Below, piece after piece: positions 1 through 20,544 of a DNA stretch of 64,000 nt. The notes beneath the pieces were generated by a model that saw only the letters and a list, made by a program, of their open reading frames with translations, had not been told where the DNA came from and did not search any database. Each line of letters opens with the position of its first letter. Position 1 is the stretch's first letter. This DNA comes from Haematococcus lacustris. Lineage: Eukaryota; Chlorophyta; Chlorophyceae; Chlamydomonadales; Haematococcaceae. The translations under genes and the position numbers were made by a program. The stretch spans positions 2,826,114-2,890,113 of the forward strand of contig JASKMD010000018.1 of the NCBI GenBank assembly GCA_030144725.1, given 5' to 3'.

Positions 1-629
1 AGCTGAGGGATGGTCAGGGCCTTGGTGACTGACCTGCTTCTGACGCAGGTACCGTTGCGCCATTTGCTCGGTGCTTTGCTGCAATGGCAACAGGACAGGA
101 GGGCCACCAGCTTTGCCACCAGCAACATCTGTGACGACAACAGCGCGGGCAGGAGCCACAGCATGCCTTGCATACCACGTACATCGCGGACAGGGTGTGG
201 CATGGGAGGGTGGAGGGTGTGGGAGGGGGTGGAGCGTGTGGGAGGGGGTGGAGGGGGCGGAGGGGGTGGCAGGGGGTGGCAGGGAGGGTGCGGTGGTTGG
301 GAAGGGGGTGGCAGGAGCCTGAGGCCTTGCAAGAACCCACCCTCCACCTCCACCTGAGCAACATGTCTGCATACGTATGTACAATGCAGCATGGCTGGCA
401 TGGTCAGTCACTGTATTGCTTGTATAAACACGAAACTAGAGACCTCTTCTCTTCCAGATCAGCATGACTATGCCTATGCATATGCATGCCTATGCCCATG
501 CCTATGCATACGCCAAGCTGTGCGAAGAAGTGCTCAAGATTACTGATGGAGAAGCTGTGTTTGGAATCTTTGCCGTGACTTGCCTGTTCTTGCAGACAAC
601 TGAAGGAGCGACCCTGCTTGAAACTGGTG
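1..629. other. Left edge, downstream of the HAW/EF-hand gene; no firm gene
   Basis: This stretch lies 3' of the minus-strand gene ending at 630. It holds a GGGTGG-rich low-complexity block (about 200-310). On the plus strand at 458-574 there is an exon-like open stretch bounded by a CAG acceptor and a GTGACT donor, starting with an alternating Ala-Tyr run made by TATGCA-type repeats and continuing KLCEEVLKITDGEAVFGIF. It may be an exon of a gene lying to the left, but it would run into the antisense of the neighbouring gene, so it is not called. Confidence 0.3.
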
Positions 630-9358
<8,729 letters not shown>

Positions 9359-9714
9359 ACGCCTTGGCGATTACACGACTTTCGCGGCATTACAGGGCTT
9401 TGCCGCCCGAAAGGGTCGTGTGACATGTACTGCTCCATTATCTAGCATGGCTCCAGGTCGTCCCATTCCGATGTAGCATTTGCTTTCTCTATGTATACTT
9501 CACTCGCCGCCATTAGGTGTTCAATATTGTACGGTTCTGCACTTACATCTCAAAGCTCGGCCCTTATAGGCTTTGGCGCTCCCAGACTGGTATACTTCGC
9601 AGCCAATACAGCGATAGGAGCGAGAGGAAGTGTGTGAGGATTCATGGGGTTGTGTGTCATGTGCATGGGGTACTCTCAGCCCTAGCCGCGCCACAGCATA
9701 CACGCAGGCACATC

Positions 9715-10142
9715 ATGCAGTCGCAACTGGAGCGCTGGGCGCATATGCACCCTACCGCGCCGCGAACAGGGCGCATTCATGAGATTCCTGCGAGCTACTT
9801 GCTACCGCGCATTGCGCTTATAATGGGGCTAGCTGGGGTCTGCTGGTGGGCAAACCCAAAGCTTTTCTGGACCAAGAAGCCCGAGACTTTGGATCCAGAG
9901 TTTGTCGCGGAGGCTAAGAGGATTGGAAATGTAGCGGTGAGCGGCATAGCTGACATGCACGCTTCGTGTAGCGACAGTGTCGGAAATCGCCAAACTGGTT
10001 TTACTGGCCTTGTGCAAAGTCGTTGGCTGTTGTGCATCGTTTGCAGCAACGCGTGAACGCTCCGCCTGTCTTCTTAAACCCTTTCACACATCGCATCCCT
10101 GGCAACATCAGTGGGCCTGAGGACGTGAAGAAGGAGTTCTAA
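9715..10142 (+). CDS. Small single-pass membrane protein, 105 aa, unrecognised
   Basis: Two exons, 9715-9936 and 10047-10142, joined by a 110-bp GTGAGC...GCAG intron in phase 0. The protein starts MQSQLERWAHMHPTAPRTGR, has one hydrophobic segment YLLPRIALIMGLAGVCWWA (about residues 26-44), then a charged tail FWTKKPETLDPEFVAEAKRI and ends ISGPEDVKKEF. Size and layout (short N-terminus, one transmembrane helix, soluble tail) resemble small mitochondrial respiratory-complex subunits, but I recognise no family. The ATG at 9715 gives a compact protein; an upstream in-frame ATG at 9517 is possible. The 5' end lies about 360 bp from the start of the minus-strand gene at 9358, so the two may share a promoter region. 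Confidence 0.7.
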
Positions 10143-11855
10143 GCAGCAGTGAAGTTGGCAGCACTCTGATCAATGGCGACATCTGAGGCAGCTCAGGCTT
10201 GAGTCTAGGTGCAGCTGCATCTAGAATGATTGCCTTGTTGTTGGGTGGGTGCTGGTGTAGGCCCATTTCACAGTAGGCACCACACACCTGGGAGTTGTTA
10301 GCGGCTGTGTACAGTCTGACAGCAGACTACTCAGACTTTGTAACAGAACATCCACCCACATTGCACGTGAGCATGGGGCAATGCTGTATGCATAAGCTGT
10401 TCCTGTACCCTGGGGAAGTTCTGCAGCCTTGCGGTAGAAAGCATGCACTTAATGTGACCTCGGACACCGGCGCTACTGCCCAGCATTGCCTAGTCCATGT
10501 TGCCTAGCTTTTGTGCCACAAGCTGTGTACAGTGCCTTTGCCTGTAGGCTTTGAAGCGGACAGGGGTCACCCTATGCTGTCAGTCTGAGCCAGTGGCACT
10601 AGCACAGCTCCAGTGCACATCACCTGCTTCTCCCTTCACCATGGACGTTTAGTGCTGGGTAGACTTCTCCAGCCACCTGACTGGCTGTGTTGCTCCGCAA
10701 CCTCTGCTACTTCTTGAAGAGGTGCAGGATCACTGGAGGCCACCACATTCGGCCCTTGATCTAGGGAGAGTGCACCACATTCGGTACTTGATCTAGGGCC
10801 AGTGCACCAAGCTGCTCAGCATCCATGTACTGTACTTGAAGCGTGCCCCTCTGCCACTCCGCCCTGTTGCTCCAGTGCACCAGGCAGTGTAACGCCTGCT
10901 TGGCTTATCTGAACTCCCCCACAAATTTACACACACAGTTACAAATGAGCCACAAGCTGCGTGAAGTGTAGAGGAGCCTTGCAGCGGGCTATTAGTGTAG
11001 GCAAGTGGCACTAGCACAGCTCCAGTGCACACCACCTGCTTCTCCTTGACAGAGTCCGAAACATGACGCCCTACTGGACGCCCAACTGAAACTGCTGCAT
11101 TGTCACATTAGCTGTTGCTTTGTTGGCTGGAAGGCTAGGCACCCTGTTTATGTGGCTCCTTCACATCAATGATGTGCAGCAACTGGCTGCATTGCGCTGC
11201 CTGCTCCCACCATGGGTGCAGAGTTGAGCAGTTTGGGCAGGGTGGGAGGCCCTAACGCAGCCACCGGCATGCTTTATTCATTTACAGCAGGCCTCAGTCG
11301 ACCATATCGGTGCCAGCTACGTCCGTCACAACATGGAGCCGGACGCTGGTTGACCCCAAGTTGGCCAGTGCCGGGAGCACATACAAGCCTTACACCCTAC
11401 GGGTTTAGCCAACTGCCTAGGTGATGTCCCTACTCATGAGCAACCAACCCATCAGCATGGGTGGACTGGAAAAGAAACCTGCCAACCGGGTCCATACCCA
11501 TGTAGATGTCGGGGTCCTGCTCTGACAAGAAGCAGATGGCCGTTTGCCATCAATGCGCCGCTTGCTATGATTATAGGATGCGCGTCACATTCCATTGCAT
11601 TCTCTGACAAGAAGCCATGACCATAGGATGCGCGTCACATTCCAGTGGAAACCATGTGTTGAGAACCCCTGGGCCATCGGGAGCCCCTCTCTCAGGCTCG
11701 ACAGTACTGGAGCGGTGCTGTTTTCAGCAGTTAACAACTTGTGATTTTCAACACGCCGCAAAGCGGCAACCGACAGCAGCGCGGGCTTCGCAACCCAGTT
11801 TTCGCAAACTTCGCCGCCCAGCCTTGCACCACCCCACCCAAGCCGCCACGCAAGA
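10143..11855. repeat. Intergenic region with degenerate direct repeats, no gene seen
   Basis: Several short duplications stand out: TTGATCTAGGG-centred units at about 10735-10805; a ~45-bp direct repeat containing GTGGCACTAGCACAGCTCCA at about 10590-10640 and 10995-11045; and a ~55-bp tandem duplication containing ATAGGATGCGCGTCACATTC at about 11570-11645. No coding potential is convincing on either strand. It looks like old duplicated intergenic DNA. Confidence 0.5.
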
Positions 11856-14800
11856 TCATGCAGTCGCCCTCACAAAGCGCTTGTCCACTCGGTTGACCAG
11901 GCGCAGCATGAGGTTGGTGAACAACAGGCCGATGACGTGGCACAACAGAGTGTTGGTTGAGGCCTGTGCAGCGCGGGAGCCACAGCCAGGGTTGGCAGGC
12001 AGCAGGGGTAGCAGCAGACATGACACTGCAGAGCTCTGCTGGCTCAAGTCGTCACCATCATCATCACTGTGTCATTGCTGCATCTTCTACGTCACTGCAA
12101 CCAGTGCTGCTGCAGGTTCAGGGCCATCGAAGCATCAGTGCAAGGCTCGAGGGCTAATGCCACGTATCCCATGTTGCAGTTCACACTACCACACCACTGC
12201 CACGTGACCCTGCTCCACCTCACCTCTCTTATCCCCTGCCAACACCCCCCCCATGCCCACCGCCCCCCCTTGCCCCCGACCCCCCCGCCCTCTGCCTCCG
12301 CCCCAGCCCTGCCTACCTGCAGGGCGAACACGTCCAGCGACACGAGGGCGCTGCCTGCCTGGCTGTAGGTGATTGGGCCGCTGATGGCCGTGGCCAGCGA
12401 CTTGGCCACCAGGGTGCCTGAGGGGGGCAGGGGGGCAGCGCTGGGTAGGGGGGGGCAGGGGGGGCAGCGCTGGGTAGGGGGGGGCAGGGGGGGAAGCGCT
12501 GGGACCATGGCAAGCAGCCAGAGCGGATGAGTGGCGTGCACAGCCTGGGGGGGATTCCAGGATGATGGCTGGGCAATGTGCAATAAGGTGTGTGCGGGTG
12601 CGCTGAGTCTCAGGTTGAGGTAGTTGGACTAGACGTGCATGAGTGAGAGTACGGGTGAGGTGTGACCACAGGGGGTGCAGCCCTGATGGCAGCAGTGGTG
12701 GCAGCAGCAGCTTCCCTGTGGAGGCTAAGCAAGGGGTGACTCCCCTCCTTCCAGCCACCCCCAGCCCCCCCCCAGCCCCCCCCGGCCACTCCCACCAGCG
12801 ACCCCCACCCGCACCCCAGCTACACCAGGCACCCCAGGCACCCCAGCAGCGGCCCCCACCCACCCACTGACGCCTGCAGTCCGATCACAGTGATGCCTAT
12901 GCCCGCCAGGCAGATGGCGTTGTTGGTCAGCAGCGTGGCCACCACATAGCGCTTGGTCACGCTCCCACCTGCACCGCAGCCAACCAGCCAGGCTGGGCCA
13001 GGCCATGCCATGCCGTGGCACCCTGTCCTCCCCATGCTATGCTGCCCCCCCCCCCCTCTGGGCCCCTCCCCCCCCACACCCAGGCCACCTGACCTGCACC
13101 TGACCTCCCCTAGACACCCCCCTGACACCCCAATGGCCCCCGCCCGTCACCTCCCCCCAGCCAGCGCCTGCGTCACACCAGGTCACACTCAGACCAGGCC
13201 TGCTGCCGAACAGACGGCCCCCCCCTTGCCTGTCGCCCGTGCAAACCCTTGTCCAGGGCTGTGTGCCACAAGGTGACGCCTGTCGCTCTTGCACACCCTG
13301 CTGACTGCTGACTGCTGAGGCGCAGGGGGAGAGGGAGGGAGGGAGGGAGGGAGGGGGAGGCAGCAGAGAGGGGGAGGTCCTCCCTCAGCCCGGCGTCACT
13401 CAGCCACCCTCAGCCCGGCCTGGCCTCCCACCTGCCAGCAGCTTCCTGCTGAGGGTGAGGAAGCCATGCGCAAACATGGCGGACACGAAGGCGGTGAGCA
13501 CGCCCCCAAGGGTCAGGTACTTGCTGATGTCCACTGCCGTGCCCATGCCAGGTGCACGCGGCACAAAGCCCACGGAGAAGAGCAGGATGCCGGCTGACAC
13601 AATGCTCAGGGCGAACTGCGCCCAGAAGCCTAGGAAGCTCAGGGTCTTGGTGGTGCCTGAGGGGGGAGGGGGAGGAGGGGCGGCGGGCAGCGTGGGGGAG
13701 GGGAGGGGGAGGGGGTGGGTCACTTGCAGTGTGGGGGTGAGGGGGAGGGGGAGGTCACTTGCAGTGTGGGGGCGAGGATGATGAAGGGATGGCAGACCGC
13801 TAAGGGATGTATGTGGGCAAAGATTGGGCAGGGTCCAGTGCTGGGTAGGTGAGGAGTTAGGTGAGGAAGTAGGTGAGGAGTTAGGTGAGGAAGTAGGTGA
13901 GGCAGTAGGTGAGTAAGTAGGTGAGGAAGTAGGTGAGGAAATAGGTGAGGAAGAGGTGGCATCTAAGCAGCCACAGCGTCCAGGAGCAAGGCCTGGCCTG
14001 TGGAGATCCCTTCAGAAGAGGTGGCTGTGCACTACCAGCTGCCCTCCCAGCTCCAGTGGCAAGACCAAGGCCAAGCTAGAGCCACACACAGCCGAGCTGA
14101 CCCCCTTTGAGTGTGCGATCCCCCGTATGCCATGAGCTGTGACGCAATCAACATCAGTCACACCACACCACACTCTTGTCCTGGTCAGCACAGGTGGGCC
14201 AGGGCGGGTGGGGCTATTGTCACTGTGGTCAGGGCAGGTGGGCCAGGGCCCAGGAGCGGGCAGGTGGTGGGGCGCACCTGCCGAATCCCTTAGCTGCGCC
14301 AGCTCCAGTGCTGCCTCCTCCTCCGCATCACTCATGCCTGTCATCCCTCCCATGCCTGCGCTCCCATACTGCCCTTGCGCTGGGGCATAGTCAGCAGGGC
14401 TGGTGGGCATTGGGGGGGCGGAGGGGGCATAGGCTGGGTTGTAGGCTGGCTGGTTGGGGTCGTAAGCGGGCTCAGGGGGGAAGGCTGATTGGGGGGGAAG
14501 GTTGTAGGAGGGCACAGAGGGGTAGTAGCGGCCAGGTTGTGAGCCGCCTGCCTGGCTGCACACCTAGGGAGGGCACTGCCATGGGTTAGGTTTGCGGTTT
14601 TGTTTTCTTTTGATATGGAGGGGGTGCAGGGCCCGCAGCAACAGATGGGCGCTGGAGTCAGCGTGGGAACCTACCCGCAGGGAAGGTGTAGCGTTCGCGC
14701 GTCCCAACAAAAACCTAGCGGGATGGCGAGTCCACGCTGACGCCGATGCCGACGAGGACGACATGCACTGCGGCATTGCTCCCCAACGCTTCACGATCAT
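11856..14800 (-). CDS. DUF3611 (TIC21/PIC1-type) chloroplast inner-envelope protein
   Basis: Six exons, 14800-14675, 14563-14278, 13656-13432, 12968-12864, 12417-12317 and 11963-11856, all with GT-AG junctions and agreeing phases; 316 residues. The first exon gives a Ser/Ala/Arg-rich presumed plastid transit peptide (MSSSSASASAWTRHPARFLL). The second is a Pro/Tyr-rich linker. Exons 3-6 carry the membrane domain: FLGFWAQFALSIVSAGILLF, LTLGGVLTAFVSAMFAHGF, NNAICLAGIGITVIGLQASV, VSLDVFALQASTNTLLCHVI. This string of motifs is typical of DUF3611, the family of Arabidopsis TIC21/PIC1, an inner-envelope protein reported in protein import and iron transport. Family members are paralogous, so no symbol is given. 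The gene is divergent from the RAB5IF-like gene 400 bp away. Confidence 0.88.
13320..13370. repeat. (GGGA)n stretch in DUF3611 intron
   Basis: Short GGGAGGGA tract in the third intron (13431-12969). Confidence 0.7.
13848..13960. repeat. 12-bp minisatellite (GTGAGGAAGTAG)n
   Basis: About nine variants of GTGAGGAAGTAG / GTGAGGAGTTAG in the second intron of the DUF3611 gene. Confidence 0.8.
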
Positions 14801-15203
14801 AAATCAAGCAACGTATCTGGGCTTGTGTCTAGGTCGATAGATCGGGTGCCGATTTCTACTGAGAGTGCTAGCTCCGCGAGTGCTTTGCACGGTGACATCA
14901 CTCGTGCGCATGACAATCATGATTAAATCAAACGACGCAGACAACAAACTGTTTGTAACGTAGTGCAGCTGCAATTACTGGAAGAAATGAAACCATAGCT
15001 GGCAGCAGCGTCGTAACCTGCTCAGCCATGTCGCTGTGCAGCATGCCCATGCATAGGCTAGGTACTGTGAAAGGTCTGCATGTGTGGGGCACGTGTAGAG
15101 CCTGTGAAGAGAGGCGCTCCGTAAGCCGGATCGGCGAAGGTCGGACAGTCCTCGATCCGCGCTTGCTGAAGGGCGGCGGGAAGTCGCGCATTGGCCAATC
15201 AGC
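14801..15203. promoter_or_regulatory. Shared upstream region of divergent DUF3611 / RAB5IF-like genes
   Basis: About 400 bp separate the two presumed start codons. GCATTGGCCAATCAGC at about 15188 contains a CCAAT box on each strand just upstream of the proposed RAB5IF-like ATG. No other element is recognised. Confidence 0.4.
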
Positions 15204-16193
15204 ATGCGTCAGGACGAGAACTGGACCAAAGTTAGCATCCACGCCGCAAAGTCGCGGCACACTGTGGCATTTTCAGCTCTAACCAGCGGCCCGTGCTGCC
15301 GCAGGCCCAGCTCACAAAACTCGTTTTCTTTGCCAAGCTAGCTCTGGCTGTGGTGTACGGTGTGGCTAGTGGGGTGCTGCCCCTCCATGGTTGGCCATGT
15401 CTAGCAGGGTAGGTCTGTCCAAGGGCTGACCAGCTCGCCCGCTCTATCAACAATGTCTGACAAGCAGCCAAGCCAAGCCAGTCCAACCAACAATGCACGA
15501 TAGGCAGCCAGGCCAAACTAACTGGACGGTTTAGGTCTCTGGACCCTGGTTGTCTGTCCATCATAGTCTTTCTTTGCCCCCGTGCTCGACAGCAATCTAT
15601 CCCCGCCCCGTACAGCGTCTCCTGGTTTGCTCCCAGGTTCGGCCTTCTGTCCTACATCACACCCTTCCTCATCTACAACTCCATCCTGCAGCTGGACCCT
15701 GAGGAGTTTGGTGGCCATGCAGAGCTGCTGAATGAGGGTCAGATGCCCGCCCTAGGCGCTTTCTTGTAAGCAGGGAGGGGGGAGGGAGGTAGGGAGCTTT
15801 CCTGTGAGCAGGGAGGGGGAGGGAGGCAGGGCCGAGGCAGCGGTGGACGGGAGCCTGGGGCTGAGCATGGAGGGGGCGGACTCGCAGGCAGCAGGCAGTC
15901 AGGTAGGCAAGCAGGCAGAGAGATTGGCTGTGCTGCCCTGCCAAGCCTGCCCAAATACTTCTGTGGGAGGGGCGGGGCCTGAACACTGACTCCCGCCGCC
16001 GCTGTCGCTCCCGCTACCCCTGCTCCCTACAACTTACCACGCCACCGCAACTGCTCCTGCCCGTCCAGCCGCCACCCCTGCACCAGCAGCTGGATCCATT
16101 GAGGCCTGCAAACCCACTGCTACTGCAAGGCTTCACCCCTGCCCCTGGTGCTGCAGGTTGTCCTGGATTCTGACCTACAATGCACTGCTGTGA
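15204..16193 (+). CDS. RAB5IF / Rab5-interacting (EMC6-fold) small membrane protein
   Basis: Exons 15305-15408, 15637-15765 and 16157-16193 are secure; the first (15204-15230, nine codons) is a guess that fits phase 0. The protein has about 98 residues. The conserved core reads FFAKLALAVVYGVASGVLPL, then a second hydrophobic stretch FGLLSYITPFLIYNSILQ, the acidic LDPEEFGGHAELLNEG, and a last helix LGAFLLSWILTYNALL to the stop. This follows human RAB5IF (C20orf24), with its GVLPLRGF, LQIDEEEYGG and ...FALFMVIWIIFYTAIH pattern, and plant Rab5-interacting proteins. That family acts in ER multi-pass membrane protein insertion (the GEL subcomplex with TMCO1) and has also been linked to respirasome assembly. 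The human protein is longer at the N-terminus, so the true first exon may be different. Confidence 0.83.
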
Positions 16194-17915
16194 TTCTTGC
16201 GATCCTCGAGGAGCACCTCAGAACCTCACGTGATTCCTGCGACCCTCGTGGAACGGACCAGGCTACACATGCTGGGCAGCAGCAGCTGTGGTTGCAATGC
16301 CAGCGCCAGCAGCACCATCAGCAACAGCAGCAATAGTGGTGGTGGTAGACGATGGCGAAATGTGCTTGGAGGCATGACGAGGCCACTGCCTGAGTGGAAG
16401 GGATGCCTGGTATCTGGCTGGGTGGTAATATCTGGCTGCTGATATCTGGCAGCAGCAGCGCAGCTAGGCAGCAGCGCCTCCAACCCACTGGCAAACTCTC
16501 ATGGACACTGGCGCTCCTCCTTCCCACACTCGCAATTCATATGGAAGCTGGCAGTCTTCAGTATGGGCACTGGCAAGCGAGGCCACTGTTGCTGGTTGCC
16601 AGCTGGTTGAGGCCACAGCGTGCCAGCTGGCCAGCTCACTGAGCGTTTAGCTGAAGTGGAGCATTTGATGCTGTGGTCTGGCGGCTGCACGCTCTGCGAG
16701 CTGTGCAAGGTGACACATGTCTGATGCAGCAAGGGGAGAGCGGGGCGCAGCACACCCCTGCTATCGTTTCCACGAGCATTACAGCCCATGAGGTGCTTCG
16801 TAGTGCGTGCGGCAAACGGAGAGGATTCAAAGCCGCGCAGGGCGAGCAGCATGTCAGCGTCCTAGGCCGCCTGGCTGCGGCTGTCTTAACCCGCTGCCAT
16901 GTCTCAATCGCACAACCCTGCCTGCTGTCAATGGTCTAGAACCAGGCTACGATACAAACATGCCGGCTTACGCAGACAGCAACCAAACCACCAGCCAGAC
17001 AACCAGCCAGACAGCGAAACAAGCAAACAACCAAGCAAGCATATAAAACAGACAGCAATACAAGCAACCAAACAAGCATGCCGGTGGTCAGCCAGACAGT
17101 GTCAGGGTACCGCACAGAGGTTGCACATGCCACAGACATGTGCATCCGCTGTACATGCCACAGACCACCCGCAAAAAAAGACATGTGCAAAGCTGTGGCA
17201 GAGGATCCACCATCGCCCAGGCCGGCTGCTGCCAGGTGCTGATGATAGCACACAGCAGGGCACATGCCGCAGGGTCGCATACTGCCCAGCCCCATGCCCT
17301 GCCACCCGCCACCCTCCCTCCTCCTTGGGCCAAACAAGAAAACCCAATCGCACCAGCAACGCACTGCCTCGCCCCACAACTTGTGCCACTGCACCCCTGC
17401 CTTCGTCTGCTCACATCAACCCAGCACTCCCACCCAGAAGATCCCCGTCATCATCAACACAGGACACACGCCAGTCATCATTAACACAGGACACATGCCA
17501 CCGGCACCAGCCCGAGCTGGAGGTCTCGGACCCCCACCCCTGTAGTCATTATGGTGGCCCTCCTTATTAACACATGGCCTTTGCCAGCACTCAACACCTC
17601 TGCAGAGACTTGACCCATTGCAGCAAGCACGGTCTGCACTGACGGTGCTGAGGGTTTACATGGCTACCTGCTGGCACTCTCCCTCACAACCTGCATGTGG
17701 TATCTGATTTGCGGCATGCATGCCGCCACTGCCGGTGCCAGCAGGGTCTGGGTGCCGGCCTCATGGGCCCCGGCTGCTTTCATCTGTTTGCCACTGCTGC
17801 TGCTGGAGGATGGGGATGGGGCGGCTGGCTTGGGTGCAGTGGAAGAGGAGGAAGGAGGGGGTTGGGGGGCGGGGGCCTTAGGTAAAGAGGGAGGGGTGGC
17901 TGGGGGCGAGCATGG
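16194..17915. other. Intergenic region, no gene seen
   Basis: 3' region of the RAB5IF-like gene, then low-complexity DNA: CAG/CAACAG near 16310-16335, an AAC/CAAGCAAAC-rich tract near 16975-17075, and a short tandem of CATCAACACAGGACAC at about 17450-17495. Nothing coding is supported on either strand. Confidence 0.5.
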
Positions 17916-20180
17916 TTAGCCAGACGAGGAGGCAGAGGAGGAAGGGGAGGAGGCGGGAGACGCTGAGGAGCGAGAGGAGGGCGAGGTGGAGGGGGGAGAG
18001 GAGCCAGAGGAGGAAGGGGAGGCAGACCTTCCACTAGGCCGGCCTTTGATAAAGCAGGCATCCGGCAAGCTGCGTACCATGCGGTCGTAGTTCCACATGG
18101 CTGCCCCCGTGGCACTGTTCACATGGTTAAAGTAGCTGCCCAGCCGTGTGGCGTAACGCTGTGCATGCAGAGAGCAGGGTTGCAGGAGTTGAGCAGGGTC
18201 AGGGGCAAGGGCAGGGGCAGGGGCAGGGGCAGGGGCAGGGGCAGGGCAGGGCCAGGGCCAGGGCCAGGGCCAGGGGCAGGGGCAGGGGCAGGGGCAGGGG
18301 CAGGGGCAGGGGCAGGGGCAGGGGCAGGGGCAGGGGCAGGGGCAGGGGCAGGGGCAGGGGCAGGGGCAGGGGCAGGGGCAGGGGCAGGGGCAGGGGCAGG
18401 GGCAGGGGCAGGGGCAGGGGCAGGGGCAGGGGCAGGGGCAGGGGCAGTCAAGGCGAACCGCACTTTTCTCCATCCCGCACCTCGGGGCAAGGAGTTGAAA
18501 AAGATTAGTTGTGAAAATAGGGGAATTTGCGGGGGTGGGGTGTGGTAATGGGTGGTGCAGCCGTCACCCACCCTGTTGCTCTCCAGGTCATCAAACAGGG
18601 CCACACACTGGGCATCCACATTGTAGTACTGCATGATGGCAGTCAGGCTGGTGCTCTTGTCCCCTCTCCCACTCTGTGCAGCAGACGAGACAGCATGCGG
18701 GCAGCAGCATCAGCAGCAGCAGACATGCAGGTAGGTGACGGCAGGGGCCAAGGATGGCAGGGCAGCTGAGTGTGGTAGGCTGGCACGGTTGCTTGGCAGC
18801 AGGCAGCAGCAGGCAGGTGAGGGTGGACAGCTCCATGTAGCTTGGGAGGGTGTGGGTGAGAGGGTGGCTGAGGCCTGGTGTCGGGTGGGCCTGGAAGGGG
18901 CCAGGGCAATGAGGCTCTATGGTGACGCTCCCTCAGTGAAACGGTGGGTATATGAGTAAGGGGAGAGGGGAAGGGGCGGCGGGCTTACCTGGAAGGCCGG
19001 AGAGTTCAGGAAGGCTGGGCTGAAGAGGGTGTCACCATACAACTGCGCCAGCACCTTGTGCAGCTTAGCCCTGGGCAGCCAGCAGTCAGCAGTCAGGGGC
19101 AGGCATGTGGTAGCCAGGCAGCAGCAGGCAAATGGCTGCAAGCCGGCCAAAGACAGCCAGACTGGGAAGGTCGTGTGGAAGACAGGAAGAAGGAAAGACT
19201 GTGCCCCTCCTGGCGGGCGTGCATGTAGGGAGGAGGGGAGGGAGGAGGGGGTGTCTCCTTGCTGCCCTCCCCCCTGTATAGGGTCTTGTGGTCACGACAA
19301 TGGGCCCACCAGCCATCCCCCACCTCTGGTCTCATCACACTTGCCTCACACCCTTGCCTCGGCCTCAACCAACCACCTCCATGGCCCCGCCCAACCCGGG
19401 CCCCTCACGTCGCCGTTCCCTGTCCCCCTTGACCCCGTCCTGCCACCTCAGAAGCTCACGTGTTGCCGTTAGCCGAAGCGATCGCGATGTAGCAAGGCAC
19501 CGCCTGGCAGGCTGCGAGCACCTGCTGCCCCTCCGGCGCCTTTGAGTCGTAGTCCCACTGATTGTTCTTCCACTCGGGGATGCGCAGCGTCTGCAGGAAC
19601 GCGGGTGGACTAGTGACAGAACGTCGCGAGAGCCACGCTTGGACCAGTGCAAAGCTTCACCCATCGCCGCAACGATCGGCGCGGCGCGATGTCCAACATT
19701 GACTTTTCTGGCAGGGTGAAGAGGCCACATTACTTACCAAGTCGAAATCCATGGCGCATACACACGCCGACCTAGGCCCATTGTACGTGTAGCTTTGGCT
19801 GGCAGCTTGCACGCGGGCATTCGAGCTGGCGGCATCCGCTTCCGGCGCGTTGTCGCCACCATCGCGAGCCGACGAGACACTTGCCGGTTTGGCGGCCCGC
19901 GGGGCCACTGTGGAGGAGCGGGCAACAGGAGCAGCTGATGCCACTGGTGCTGCTGCAGGCACCGGAGCTGCCCCCCTTGTGAGGCCGAGTAACGGGGCAG
20001 GCATCACACCAAGGCTGCCACCAGGGGGAGGCGTGGTGTAGGCCATGGCAGGGGCCATGGTGCGGGTGGCAGCAGGTGCTGCCCCAGACGCTGCTACTGG
20101 TGCTGCATCAAGGGGTGGGGATGCCCCTGCTGCTGTTGCTGACCCTGCTGACAGGGCTGCTGCTGCTGCTGGGGCAGTCA

Positions 20181-20212
<32 letters not shown>

Positions 20213-20544
20213 AATAATGGTGATGATGATAGCGCAGCCTGGGGTGCAGCAGCACTTGGGGTAGCAGCAGCTTGAGGGGTGTGGGCCTGAAGTGCAGGAA
20301 CTGCTGCAGCACTGCCAGATTGCGGCACGTCACCTCCGTTACTTTCAATAGCCGCAGTGCGTTTAAGTATTGCCAGAGCTCCCAAAAGCTGCTGTCTGTT
20401 GGGAGTCGGGATGGTTGCGGCATCACTTGCGGAAGGGGGAGCATCGTCCTGGCCAGATGCCGATGCCGGTAGAGCTCCTCCGGCGCTCGTCTGCGCGATG
20501 GCTGATGTCGCCCAGAGGACTAAGAGCAGCACTCGCGACGCCAT
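17916..20544 (-). CDS. Secreted HAD-fold phosphohydrolase-like protein
   Basis: Five exons, 20544-19738, 19590-19460, 19070-18989, 18673-18572 and 18158-17916, phases all agreeing; 454 residues. The ATG at 20544 is chosen because it opens a signal peptide (MASRVLLLVLWATSAIAQTS); an open frame continues upstream but looks like 5'UTR. Residues 25-240 are an Ala/Ser/Pro-rich spacer. Then follow the HAD-like motifs: CVCAMDFDLT (residues 261-270, the DxD pair being D266 and D268), YIAIASANGN (motif II position), DKSTSL (Lys of motif III) and VALFDDLESNR (motif IV acidic pair, about 368-369). The C-terminus is Ser/Pro-rich. This fits an Asp-based hydrolase domain displayed in the secretory pathway or cell wall, a theme seen in volvocalean algae. 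Substrate unknown. Confidence 0.78.
18200..18446. repeat. (GGGGCA)n hexanucleotide array
   Basis: About 40 GGGGCA units, with a GGGCCA variant block near 18250, filling the intron between the last two exons of the HAD-like gene. The flanking coding exons are intact. Confidence 0.95.

Noticed and set aside
458..574. Exon-like plus-strand stretch KLCEEVLKITDGEAVFGIF
   Set aside because: No continuing exon can be found and it faces the end of the minus-strand gene; kept only as a note.
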